A DNA stretch of 64,000 nucleotides, taken from contig NZ_CP077077.1 in NCBI RefSeq assembly GCF_019139675.1, positions 2,232,001 through 2,296,000 of the forward strand, in the 5' to 3' direction. This stretch comes from Pseudomonas maumuensis (GTDB lineage Bacteria > Pseudomonadota > Gammaproteobacteria > Pseudomonadales > Pseudomonadaceae). The notes under the pieces are model-generated. The model was not told the origin of the DNA. It did not search any database and worked only from the letters and a program-made list of their open reading frames with translations. This document shows, in pieces, positions 44,643 through 52,587 of this stretch. Numbering within the stretch: position 1 is the first letter of the stretch; every line of letters starts with the position of its first letter. A program made the translations under genes and the position numbers.

Positions 44643-46060
44643 GCCGCTTGCCGTATGCCTGGGCCAAGGCACAGCGGGTGGTGCTGCAGGTCGATGACGA
44701 GGCGAGGGCGGTACTCTCGTGTTGCCCTTCGAGCCCGGGCTGGGCGGTGGCAGAGGTGCGTCGGCGCTTTGGCGCGGTGGCTGTCGAAGCGGTTACCGAC
44801 GCGAACATGGACGCGTTGCTGGTCAGCGCCTACGCCGATACCGGCAGCGCCGCGGCGGTGGTGGGCGCGGCGGAGAACGAGGTGGACCTCGACCGCCTGC
44901 TGCAGGACATCCCGGAAGTCACCGACCTGCTCGAGGCCCAGGACGACGCACCGGTGATCCGCATGATCAACGCCTTGCTCACCCAGGCGGCCCGCGACCA
45001 GGCCAGCGACATTCATATCGAGCCGTTCGAGAGCCACTGCCTGGTGCGCTACCGGGTCGACGGCACCCTGCGCGACGTGGTCTCGCCGCGCAAGGCGTTG
45101 CACGGCGCGCTGGTGTCGCGGATCAAGATCATGGCGCAGCTGGACATCGCCGAGAAGCGCCTGCCCCAGGACGGCCGCATCGCCCTGCGCGTGGCCGGGC
45201 GGCCCATCGATATCCGCGTGTCTACCGTGCCCACTGGCCATGGCGAGCGCGTGGTCATGCGCCTGTTGGACAAACAGGCCGGGCGCCTGCGCCTGGAGGC
45301 GCTGGGCATGGACGCCGCCGTATTGGCGCGGCTCGACCAGCTGATTCGCCAGCCGCATGGCATCGTGTTGGTCACTGGCCCCACCGGCTCGGGCAAGACC
45401 ACCAGCCTGTATGCCGCCCTGGCGCGGCTGGATGCCAGTGTCAGCAACATCCTCACCGTCGAGGATCCGGTGGAATACGACCTGCCGGGGATCAGCCAGA
45501 TCCAGGTCAATGCGCGCATCGACATGAGCTTCGCCGTGGCCCTGCGCGCCATTCTGCGCCAGGACCCGGACGTGATCATGATCGGCGAGATCCGCGACCT
45601 GGAGACCGCGCAGATCGCCGTGCAGGCCTCGCTGACCGGGCACCTGGTGCTGGCCACGCTGCACACCAACGATGCGGTGTCGGCGGTCAACCGCCTGGTC
45701 GACATGGGCGTCGAGCCATTCCTGCTGGCCTCGGCGCTGCTCGGCGTGCTGGCCCAGCGCCTGGTGCGGCGCCTGTGCCCGCACTGCCGCGAGCCCGATC
45801 CGGCCACGCCCGGGCATTACCGGGCGGTGGGCTGCGCGCACTGCAATCACTGTGGCTACAGCGGGCGCACCGGCATACATGAGCTGTTCTGCGTGGACGA
45901 CGCAGTGCGCGCCCTGGTGCATCAGGGCGCCGATGAGCAGGCCCTGCGCGCCGCGGCCCGGAGCAACGGCATGCGCAGCATGCGCGAAGACGGCCAACGC
46001 TGGGTCGACAGCGGCAGCACCTGCCTGGAAGAGATCCTGCGGGTGACACGGGATACCTGA
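44639..46060 (+). CDS. gspE: Type II secretion ATPase GspE
   Basis: A 473-residue hexameric ATPase that drives the pseudopilus. Walker [10 protein letters not shown] begins near residue 247; Asp box [15 protein letters not shown], Walker [14 protein letters not shown] and His box LATLHTNDA follow. The C-terminal tetracysteine zinc motif is present (CPHC and CAHCNHC). The start appears to be TTG at 44639, overlapping the gspD stop (TTGA): no ATG or GTG precedes the conserved N-domain in this frame. It is somewhat shorter at the N-terminus than XcpR. Confidence 0.93.
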   Translation: MSRLPYAWAKAQRVVLQVDDEARAVLSCCPSSPGWAVAEVRRRFGAVAVEAVTDANMDALLVSAYADTGSAAAVVGAAENEVDLDRLLQDIPEVTDLLEAQDDAPVIRMINALLTQAARDQASDIHIEPFESHCLVRYRVDGTLRDVVSPRKALHGALVSRIKIMAQLDIAEKRLPQDGRIALRVAGRPIDIRVSTVPTGHGERVVMRLLDKQAGRLRLEALGMDAAVLARLDQLIRQPHGIVLVTGPTGSGKTTSLYAALARLDASVSNILTVEDPVEYDLPGISQIQVNARIDMSFAVALRAILRQDPDVIMIGEIRDLETAQIAVQASLTGHLVLATLHTNDAVSAVNRLVDMGVEPFLLASALLGVLAQRLVRRLCPHCREPDPATPGHYRAVGCAHCNHCGYSGRTGIHELFCVDDAVRALVHQGADEQALRAAARSNGMRSMREDGQRWVDSGSTCLEEILRVTRDT

Positions 46061-47265
46061 TGAACCGTTATCGCTATGAAGCCGCCGACGCCCAGGGGCA
46101 TATCGTCAAAGGGCTGCTCGAAGCCGACAGCCCGGGCGCCGCTATGGCGCAATTGCGCGGCCTGGGGCTGACCGCGCTGGAGGTCGAGGCCCAGGCCGCT
46201 GCTGGGCAGGGCGCGGGCCTGTTCAGCGCCAGGCTGAGCGATGGCGACCTGGCCTGGGCCACGCGTCAGCTGGCCAGCCTGCTGGCCGCCGGCCTGCCGC
46301 TGGAGGCGGCGCTGGGCGCGACCCTGGAGCAAGCCGAGCGCAAGCATGTGGCGCAGTTGCTGGCGGCGGTGCGCGGTGATGTGCGCAGTGGCATGCGCCT
46401 GGCCGACGCACTGGCCGAGCGGCCACGGGACTTCCCCGAGATCTACCGGGCGCTGGTGGCGGCGGGCGAGGAGTCCGGCGACCTGGCCCAGGTGATGGAG
46501 CGCCTGGCCGACTACATCGAGGAACGCAACACTTTGCGCGGCAAGATCCTCACCGCGTTCATCTACCCCGGCGTGGTCGGGTTGGTGTCGGTGGGCATCG
46601 TCATTTTCCTGCTCAGCTACGTGGTGCCGCAGGTGGTCAGCGCCTTCACCCAGGCACGCCAGGACTTGCCCGGGCTGACCTTGGCGATGCTGGCGGCCAG
46701 TGACTTCGTGCGCGAATGGGGCGTGCTGTGCTTTGCCCTGATGGCCGGGGCGTTCTGGGCCTGGCGGGTCTACCTGCGCGCCCCCGCGGCGCGCCTGGCC
46801 TGGCATGCGCGGATCCTGCGGCTGCCGTTGTTCGGACGTTTCGTGCTGGGCCTGAACACGGCGCGTTTTGCCTCCACGCTGGCGATCCTCGGCAGCGCCG
46901 GGGTGCCGCTGCTGCGTGCGCTGGAGGCGGCGCGCCAGACCTTGGGCAACGATCGCCTCGACCAGTGTGTCAGCGAGGCCACCGCGCGGGTGCGCGAGGG
47001 CGCCGGGCTGGCCTCGGCGCTGGCGGTGGAAAAGGTCTTTCCGCCGCTGCTCATCCACCTGATCGCCAGCGGCGAGAAGACCGGCAACCTGCCGCCGATG
47101 CTCGACCGCGCCGCCGACAGCCTGGCCAAGGACATTGAGCGCCGCGCCATGGGCATGACCGCGCTGCTCGAGCCGTTGATGATCGTGATCATGGGGGCGG
47201 TGGTGCTGCTGATCGTCATGGCGGTGCTGATGCCGATCATCGAGATCAACCAGCTGGTGCAGTGA
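46060..47265 (+). CDS. gspF: Type II secretion inner-membrane platform protein GspF
   Basis: A 401-residue polytopic platform protein with two GspF repeats, each ending in membrane helices: RQLASLLAAGLPLEAALGATLEQ and later ARFASTLAILGSAGVPLLRALEAA, then LIASGEKTGNLPPML and the last helix LMIVIMGAVVLLIVMAVLMPI. Its ATG shares a base with the gspE stop. The last 14 codons are copied verbatim 1249 bases downstream (48470-48516). Confidence 0.95.
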   Translation: MNRYRYEAADAQGHIVKGLLEADSPGAAMAQLRGLGLTALEVEAQAAAGQGAGLFSARLSDGDLAWATRQLASLLAAGLPLEAALGATLEQAERKHVAQLLAAVRGDVRSGMRLADALAERPRDFPEIYRALVAAGEESGDLAQVMERLADYIEERNTLRGKILTAFIYPGVVGLVSVGIVIFLLSYVVPQVVSAFTQARQDLPGLTLAMLAASDFVREWGVLCFALMAGAFWAWRVYLRAPAARLAWHARILRLPLFGRFVLGLNTARFASTLAILGSAGVPLLRALEAARQTLGNDRLDQCVSEATARVREGAGLASALAVEKVFPPLLIHLIASGEKTGNLPPMLDRAADSLAKDIERRAMGMTALLEPLMIVIMGAVVLLIVMAVLMPIIEINQLVQ

Positions 47266-47267
47266 CC
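47221..47267 (+). repeat. 47-bp direct repeat, copy 1 (3' end of gspF)
   Basis: Starts GCGGTGCTGATGCCGATCAT and runs through the gspF stop to GTGACC. It is identical to 48470-48516. This copy is the genuine gspF end (AVLMPIIEINQLVQ and stop). Confidence 0.95.
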
Positions 47268-47281
47268 TGTTGCCCATGGAG

Positions 47282-47310
47282 CAAAGGCGCCTCCCGCGAG
47301 GCGCCTTTGC
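47282..47310. terminator. Bidirectional terminator-like hairpin after gspF
   Basis: CAAAGGCGCCT-CCCGCG-AGGCGCCTTTG is a strong symmetrical stem between convergent gspF and the YVTN gene. The AAAG/CTTT ends give short T-tracts on both strands. Confidence 0.75.
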
Positions 47311-47315
47311 GGTGC

Positions 47316-48368
47316 TCAGCTCTCTTCCTTCGGCTGCACCACGATCGCCAGGGCGTCCGGCTCGGGGCCGGCTTTCCAGCGAGCCTTCTCGGTCCAGTTG
47401 GCTGTGCTGATCACCGCGACTTCATCGCCGCCGCTGATCGCCACATAGACCCGCTTGCCATCCGGCGAGACCACCGCGCCAATCGGCAGCGCCTCTTCGC
47501 CGAGCATCGTACGGCGGTATTCGGCGCCTTCGCGCGCCAGGCCGATGCGCTTGATCTCTTTCTTGGCCACCACATCGATCACCGCCAGTTCCGCCGACTT
47601 GGCGCAGGTGACGAGTGCATACTTGCCATCCGGGGTCATCGCGACGCGGATCGGGAACAGGCCGGTGCGGATACGGTCGGTGACTTCCAGGCGCTTGCTA
47701 TCGACGATGACCACTTCGTTGCCGTCGCGGTTGCTGACCCATACCTGGGTGCCGCTGGGGGTCACCGCCACGCCTTCGCTGCCGGCGCCCGTGGGGATCT
47801 CGGCGATTTTCTTCTTGTGCAGCAGGTCGACCACCGACAGCGTGCCGCTTTCGACATGGCTGACGTAGGCGCGGTCGGCACCGGGTGACAGCGCGACCAT
47901 GTGCGGTTTGCCGCCACCGACGTCGATCCGATCGAGCACTTTACCTTGGGCCAGGTCGACCACCAGCAGACGTTCGCTGGCTTCGGTGGTGACCACCACA
48001 CGCTGGCTGTCGGGCAGGAAGCGAATGCCATGGGGGCGGGCGTCTTCGCCCAGGTCGATGGTGCGCACGACCGTCCGGGTCGGCCAGTCGATCACGCTCA
48101 GGCTATTGTTCGCCGTGCCTTGCGCGCCGTAATTGCCAACCACGGCGAGCAGGCCATTGCCACTGACCACCACCTCGTGAGGGCCGTTGCCTACCGGCAG
48201 GCGGATCATTTCCTGGCCACTTCCAGTGTCCAGGGCCGACACGCTGGCGTCGGCCTTGTTGCCGACCAGCAGCACGTCGTCGGCATTGGCCAAAGTGGCG
48301 CAGGCCAGCAGGGCACCGGCCAGGGCCAGCAGACGGAAGGGGGGTGTGAATGTCATGGGGTAGGGCAT
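47316..48368 (-). CDS. YVTN-type beta-propeller protein, exported
   Basis: A 350-residue periplasmic seven-bladed propeller of the YncE/YVTN family. A signal peptide (FRLLALAGALLACATLANA) is followed by repeats such as VLLVGNKADASVSALDTGSG, LSVIDWPTRTVVRTIDLGE, LLVVDLAQGKVLDRIDVGG, LSVVDLLHKKKIAEIPTG, VVIVDSKRLEVTDRIRTG and LAVIDVVAKKEIKRIGLA. Such proteins often accompany PQQ dehydrogenases or cytochromes, none of which is nearby. The ATG at 48368 has AAGGAG upstream. The gene is bracketed by the 47-bp repeat, as if inserted after gspF. Confidence 0.86.
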   Translation of the reverse strand: MPYPMTFTPPFRLLALAGALLACATLANADDVLLVGNKADASVSALDTGSGQEMIRLPVGNGPHEVVVSGNGLLAVVGNYGAQGTANNSLSVIDWPTRTVVRTIDLGEDARPHGIRFLPDSQRVVVTTEASERLLVVDLAQGKVLDRIDVGGGKPHMVALSPGADRAYVSHVESGTLSVVDLLHKKKIAEIPTGAGSEGVAVTPSGTQVWVSNRDGNEVVIVDSKRLEVTDRIRTGLFPIRVAMTPDGKYALVTCAKSAELAVIDVVAKKEIKRIGLAREGAEYRRTMLGEEALPIGAVVSPDGKRVYVAISGGDEVAVISTANWTEKARWKAGPEPDALAIVVQPKEES

Positions 48369-48469
48369 GTCCAGTCTCCTTGAAGGTGTGATCCTTGTTG
48401 CATGCACTGGCTGTGACCCGTCGGGCCGCCCGAGAGTTTCAGTGGACATATGCACGCCGACGGTGGCTA

Positions 48470-48516
48470 GCGGTGCTGATGCCGATCATCGAGATCAACC
48501 AGCTGGTGCAGTGACC
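48470..48516 (+). repeat. 47-bp direct repeat, copy 2 (duplicate of gspF end)
   Basis: Exact copy of 47221-47267. It overlaps the 3' end of the LysR gene, whose last codons and stop (48495) are inside it. There is no gspF reading frame before it. Confidence 0.95.
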
Positions 48517-49421
48517 AGCTGCGCTACCTCCCACACCTGTTGGCGGAACCAGCGGCGCAAGGGGTCGGCGTGGGTGCGCGCGTGCCAGATCTGCATCACT
48601 TCGACCCGGGGCAGCGCCAGGGGCAGGGGGTGCAGGCGCAGGCCGGGGTCGCGCTCGACCGCTTCGATGGCCAGCGAGCGCAGGCAGGTCAGCAGCAGGT
48701 CGGTGCCGCGCACCAGGCGCGTAGGAGCAATGAAGCTGGACAGCCCGGCCACCACCCGGCGTTGCCGACCAACAGCCCGCAGGGCGTGATCGACCCGGCC
48801 ATCGAGGTCGCCGGTAAGTGTGGTCAGCAGGTGCTCGCAGGCCAGGAACGCCTCCAGGCTCATGCCCTCGGTCAGGTGTGGGTTGTCGGCGGCGGCCAGT
48901 ACCACGAAATCCTCACTGAGCAGGCGTTGTTGATGGAAGGTGTCCGGCAGGCCGTTGTAGAAACCGGCGATGGCCAGGTCGCAGGTGCCTTTTTCCAGTG
49001 CCTCGCGTGGCAGGTTGCCCTGGGTGTTGTGGGTGATCAGGGTCAGGTTCGGTGCCTGGGTGCGCAGGATCGGCAGCAGCCTGGGCAGCAGGGTCTGTTC
49101 CAGGTAGTCGGTGCTGTAAAGGTGTACCTGGGCCGGACGGGAGAAGAAATCATCGCCGTCGCAATCCCGGTAGAAGTCCTGTAGCTGCGCAACCAGCTGC
49201 TGTATCCGGGGCGCCAGTTCATGGGCCCTGGGCGTTGGCGTGAGGCCACGTGGCGCACGCACGAACAAGGGGTCGCCGAACTGCTGGCGCAGCTTGTTGA
49301 GCTTGTGGCTCAGGGCGGGCTGGCTGAGGGCCAGGCGTTGCGCGGCATGGGAGGCATTGCGTTCTTCATAGAGCACCTGGAACAGGTGCAGCAGGTTGAG
49401 GTCCTTGTTGCTGATATTCAT
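48495..49421 (-). CDS. LysR-family transcriptional regulator
   Basis: A 308-residue LTTR. The N-terminal HTH reads LNLLHLFQVLYEERNASHAAQRLALSQPALSHKLNKLRQQFGDPLF (in segments), followed by the linker helix and a substrate-binding domain (YLEQTLLPRLLPILRTQAPNL). The last seven residues (LVTAPAG) and the stop are encoded within the 47-bp repeat. It is divergent from the small monooxygenase gene with a T-N11-A type site between them, so it probably controls that gene and the DJ-1-like one. ATG 49421 preferred over GTG 49433; neither has a clear Shine-Dalgarno. Confidence 0.9.
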   Translation of the reverse strand: MNISNKDLNLLHLFQVLYEERNASHAAQRLALSQPALSHKLNKLRQQFGDPLFVRAPRGLTPTPRAHELAPRIQQLVAQLQDFYRDCDGDDFFSRPAQVHLYSTDYLEQTLLPRLLPILRTQAPNLTLITHNTQGNLPREALEKGTCDLAIAGFYNGLPDTFHQQRLLSEDFVVLAAADNPHLTEGMSLEAFLACEHLLTTLTGDLDGRVDHALRAVGRQRRVVAGLSSFIAPTRLVRGTDLLLTCLRSLAIEAVERDPGLRLHPLPLALPRVEVMQIWHARTHADPLRRWFRQQVWEVAQLVTAPAG

Positions 49422-49446
49422 AAAATGAATCACAGGAATAAGTGCT

Positions 49447-49466
49447 TTCGAATTATCGAATCATAA
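49447..49466. promoter_or_regulatory. LysR-type operator candidate
   Basis: TTCGA-ATTA-TCGAA (49447-49460) overlaps TTAT-CGAATC-ATAA (49453-49466). The second fits the T-N11-A LTTR box and lies between the divergent LysR and monooxygenase genes. Confidence 0.5.
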
Positions 49467-49509
49467 CGCGATGGTTAGGATGGGCCCAACTTTGTTGAGG
49501 GAGACGCCC

Positions 49510-49815
49510 GTGACCATTGCCATCTTCGCCACTATCCAGCCACATCCTGAACATCGTGAGGCTACAGAGCAGGCCTTGCGCCTGATGGTGGAGCAGACCC
49601 GCGCCGAGCCCGGCAACCTGCGCTATGACCTGTTCGTCCGCGAGGGCGAGGTATTGGCGTTCGAGCTGTTCGAGCTGTATGTCGATGCCGCCGCCGTCGA
49701 GGCCCATCGCAACAGTGCGCATTACCAGGCCTATCGCGCCGCCAGCGCCGGCTGGCTGGCCGCACCTACCCAGGTGCAGCTTGCCCGTGCGCTGGATATC
49801 GCGCCATTCAACTGA
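49510..49815 (+). CDS. Antibiotic biosynthesis monooxygenase (ABM)-domain protein, YgiN-like
   Basis: A 101-residue ferredoxin-like ABM-domain protein: MTIAIFATIQPHPEHREATEQ, then PGNLRYDLFVREGEVLAFELFELYVDAAAVEAH (in parts) and SAHYQAYRAA. Family members are quinol or small-aromatic monooxygenases that act without cofactor. The GTG at 49510 follows GAGGGAG. It is 13 bases from the DJ-1-like gene and probably co-transcribed, under the divergent LysR. Confidence 0.86.
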   Translation: MTIAIFATIQPHPEHREATEQALRLMVEQTRAEPGNLRYDLFVREGEVLAFELFELYVDAAAVEAHRNSAHYQAYRAASAGWLAAPTQVQLARALDIAPFN

Positions 49816-49828
49816 TCAGGAAAACACC

Positions 49829-50683
49829 ATGAACACGATTGCTCCCGTCGCGCTGGCACTCGCTGGCATTTTGTTGGCCGGCCAGGCCGCCGCCGCTACG
49901 AAGGGTGAGGTACTGGTGCTGTTGTCCAGCGAGAACCAGCTGCAGCTCAAGGACGGCAAACCGTACCCCACCGGTTACTACCTCAACGAATTCGGCGTGC
50001 CTGCCGACCAGTTGCTCAAGGCCGGCTACAAGCTGGTGCTGATGACTCCCAAGGGTAATGCGCCGAGTGTCGATGAGCGCTCGATCGACCCGATGTATTT
50101 CGGCGGCGATGCCCGCGAGATGCAGCGTATCCGCCAGGTGGTCGATAGCCTGCCGGATATCGACGACACGCTGTCGGTGAAGGAGGTACTGGCTGGCGAT
50201 ATGGGCCGCTATGCCGGGATCTTCATCCCTGGGGGCCATGCACCGTTGATCGACCTGGCCAACAACCCCGACGTCGGTGCCCTGTTGCGTCATTTCCACC
50301 AGGCCGGCAAGCCCACGGCTGCCATTTGCCACGGCCCGATCACGTTGCTGTCGGCGCAGCAGGATCCGGTTGCCTACCGCGCCGCGCTCGCCCGTGGCGA
50401 AACCCCGGCGGCCAGCGACTGGACGTACCGGGGTTATCGCATGACCATTTTCTCTGACCCTGAGGAGCAGGTGTTCGAGGGCTCACTCAAGGAGCAGCGT
50501 CTGCAGTTCTATCCCGCCAAGGCCATGGCCCGCGCAGGAGGCGACATGAGTTATGCCCAGGCCTGGCAGCCCCATGTAGTGGTCGATCGCGAGTTGATCA
50601 CCGGGCAGAATCCGTTTTCCGACAAGGCGTTGGCCAAGGCGTTGCTTGAGCAGTTGGAGAGTGTCGGTACTCGCAAGAACTGA
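49829..50683 (+). CDS. Exported DJ-1/PfpI family protein
   Basis: A 284-residue DJ-1/PfpI protein with a signal peptide (ALALAGILLAGQAAA). The nucleophile elbow is AAICHGP with Cys167-His168, and PGGHAP at about 135-140 supplies the oxyanion loop. The larger size and the early YLNEFGVPADQLLKAGYKL motif place it nearer Hsp31-like glyoxalase III/chaperone types, although these are normally cytosolic. Export with the ABM-domain partner under a LysR regulator suggests a role against reactive aldehydes or quinones outside the cytoplasm; this is inference. Confidence 0.84.
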   Translation: MNTIAPVALALAGILLAGQAAAATKGEVLVLLSSENQLQLKDGKPYPTGYYLNEFGVPADQLLKAGYKLVLMTPKGNAPSVDERSIDPMYFGGDAREMQRIRQVVDSLPDIDDTLSVKEVLAGDMGRYAGIFIPGGHAPLIDLANNPDVGALLRHFHQAGKPTAAICHGPITLLSAQQDPVAYRAALARGETPAASDWTYRGYRMTIFSDPEEQVFEGSLKEQRLQFYPAKAMARAGGDMSYAQAWQPHVVVDRELITGQNPFSDKALAKALLEQLESVGTRKN

Positions 50684-50794
50684 GCGAGTGCAGGTGATTG
50701 AGGCCTTGCGGATGCTGGCAGGGCCTCGGTCATTCAGGTGCGCAGGCTTTGCCTCGCTTGGGGCGGCCCGCAGTGCGATCCATGGCCAGGGAGA

Positions 50795-51283
50795 TCAGCG
50801 TTTGCTCGGCCGGGTAATGCCGTCCATCACCAGCACTGTGGCGCCGGCCATGATGGCGATGTCGGCCAGGTTGAACACGCCGGTGTGCAGAGTGCCGATA
50901 TTGAGGACCAGGTAATCGACCACGTGGCCGTCGCGAAACACCCGGTCGATCAAGTTGGATAGCCCGCCCACGGCGATGAACCAGGCCGCGCTGGCCTTGA
51001 CCGGTGCCGATTGCCAGTGGCGCCAGGCCCAGACGATGGCCCAGGCGCACACCACGCCGACGGCGACCACGAACACCAGTTGCTTGAGCCACGGAGCCAG
51101 CCCGGCGCCCAGGCTGAGGAACGCTCCTGGGTTGAGGCTCAGGGCCAGGTCCAGCCAGACGCTCTGGTTGCCATAGACATAGCTGTGATTGTTCAGGGCG
51201 ACCAGGGCGATCAGTTTTACCCACTGGTCGAGAATGATGAAGGCGATGCCCAGGGTGAGGACGAGGGTACGGCTGGAAAACAT
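50795..51283 (-). CDS. Lipoprotein signal peptidase II paralogue (LspA-like)
   Basis: A 162-residue inner-membrane protein with the LspA blocks: LDQWVKLIALV, NPGAFLSLGAGL, GGLSNLIDRVFRDGHVVDYL and FNLADIAI. The catalytic aspartates correspond to Asp123 (VVDYL) and Asp141 (NLADIAI). The housekeeping lspA sits after ileS in pseudomonads, so this is probably a second copy; FNLADIAI departs from the usual FN(V/I)ADSAI. Four membrane helices are visible. Start MFSSRTLVL at 51283 with AGGA upstream. Confidence 0.86.
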   Translation of the reverse strand: MFSSRTLVLTLGIAFIILDQWVKLIALVALNNHSYVYGNQSVWLDLALSLNPGAFLSLGAGLAPWLKQLVFVVAVGVVCAWAIVWAWRHWQSAPVKASAAWFIAVGGLSNLIDRVFRDGHVVDYLVLNIGTLHTGVFNLADIAIMAGATVLVMDGITRPSKR

Positions 51284-51477
51284 GCTGACAGTTCCTTTAG
51301 TGCGCGAATGCGGTCGTCCGCCATTGACGGGCAAGCCTGCGGCGCGGCGAAGATAGCGCAGGCGGGTCTAGACTTAAAGCCCGGGTCTGTTGCAGACGCG
51401 ACCCGATCATCCATCCGACCACCGCCTCCCGGACCGGACGTCGCCGACGGTGGCCTTCTGGCAGAGGAGGGCAGGTC

Positions 51478-52524
51478 ATGGACGAGGCAAGGCTTCACGA
51501 GTTCATGGGCAAGCTGGTGGGCGACATGGGGGCGGCGGCGACGCTGGCCAATGTCATCCTTGGCGATGAGCTGGGGCTGTATCGGGCCATGGCCGACAGC
51601 CAGCCAGTCACGCCCGAGGCCCTGGCCGAACGCACCGGCTGCCAGCCACGACTGGTGCGTGAGTGGCTCAACGGTCAGGCGGCGGCAGGTTACCTGGTGC
51701 ATCGCGATGGACAGTTCACCCTGCCCGAGGAGCAGGCCATGACGTTGGCGCTGGAGGATTCGCCCGCCTACATGGCCGGCGGCGCTTAGGTGCTGGCGGC
51801 ACTGTTCCATGACAAGGACAAGCTGGTGGCGGCCATGCGCGGCGATGGCGCCCTGGCCTGGGGCGATCACCATCCATGCATGTTCAGTGGCACCGAGCGC
51901 TTCTTTCGACCCGGCTACCGAACCTTCCTGGTGGCTGATTGGCTGCCGGCACTGGACGGGGTGGTGGAAAAGCTGCAGGTAGGCGCCCAGGTGGCCGATA
52001 TCGGCTGTGGTCATGGCGCCTCTACCATTGTCATGGCCGAGGCGTTTCCCGCCTCGCGCTTTACCGGCTACGACTACCATGCGCCTTCGGTGCTCACCGC
52101 CAGCGAGCGCGCGCGTGACGCAGGCGTGACCGAGCGCGCCAGCTTCCAGCAGGCGTCGGCCAAGGACTATCCCGGCCACGATCTGGACCTGGTGTGTTTC
52201 TTCGATTGTCTGCACGACATGGGCGACCCGGTGGGCGCGGCACGACATGCCTACCAAGCGCTCAAGGACGATGGCACGGTGATGCTGGTGGAGCCGTTCG
52301 CCGAGGATACCCTGGATGCCAACATCAACCCGGTAGGGCGCTTGTTCTACGCGGCTTCGACCTTTATCTGCACGCCGAACTCGCTGTCGCAGGAGGTGGG
52401 GCTGGGGTTGGGTGCGCAGGCTGGGGAGGCGCGGCTGCGGGCGGTGTTCGAGGAGGCGGGGTTCAGGCACTTCCGGCGGGCGACGCAGACGCCATTCAAC
52501 TTGATACTGGAGGCCAGGAAGTAG
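51478..52524 (+). pseudogene. SAM-dependent methyltransferase interrupted by an in-frame amber codon
   Basis: One frame spans 349 codons except for TAG at 51787-51789. The first part (104 codons) is a winged-helix domain (TPEALAERTGCQPRLVREWLNG); the second continues VLAALFHDKDKLVAAMR, HHPCMFSGTERFFRPGYR, then motif I VADIGCGHGASTIVMAEAF and CFFDCLHDMGD. Related proteins read roughly GAFQLA where this has GGA-stop-VLA, so CAG to TAG is the simplest cause. Everything else is intact, so the loss is recent, or a suppressor or sequencing error restores it. Convergent with the CASDH gene. Confidence 0.85.
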
Positions 52525-52551
52525 CGATCCCACAGATAGATCCCACAAACA

Positions 52552-52577
52552 GAAGGGGCGCCAACTGGCGCCCCTTC
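52552..52577. terminator. Bidirectional hairpin between methyltransferase and CASDH genes
   Basis: GAAGGGGCGCC-AACT-GGCGCCCCTTC, perfect 11-bp stem, 10 bases from the leftward gene's stop. Confidence 0.85.
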
Positions 52578-52587
52578 GTCGTGCAGC

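Noticed and set aside
51790-52524. Independent 244-codon methyltransferase gene starting with GTG after the TAG
   Set aside because: It is in the same frame as the preceding 103 codons, has no Shine-Dalgarno at the GTG, and lacks the N-terminal winged helix its family has; better read as one interrupted gene.
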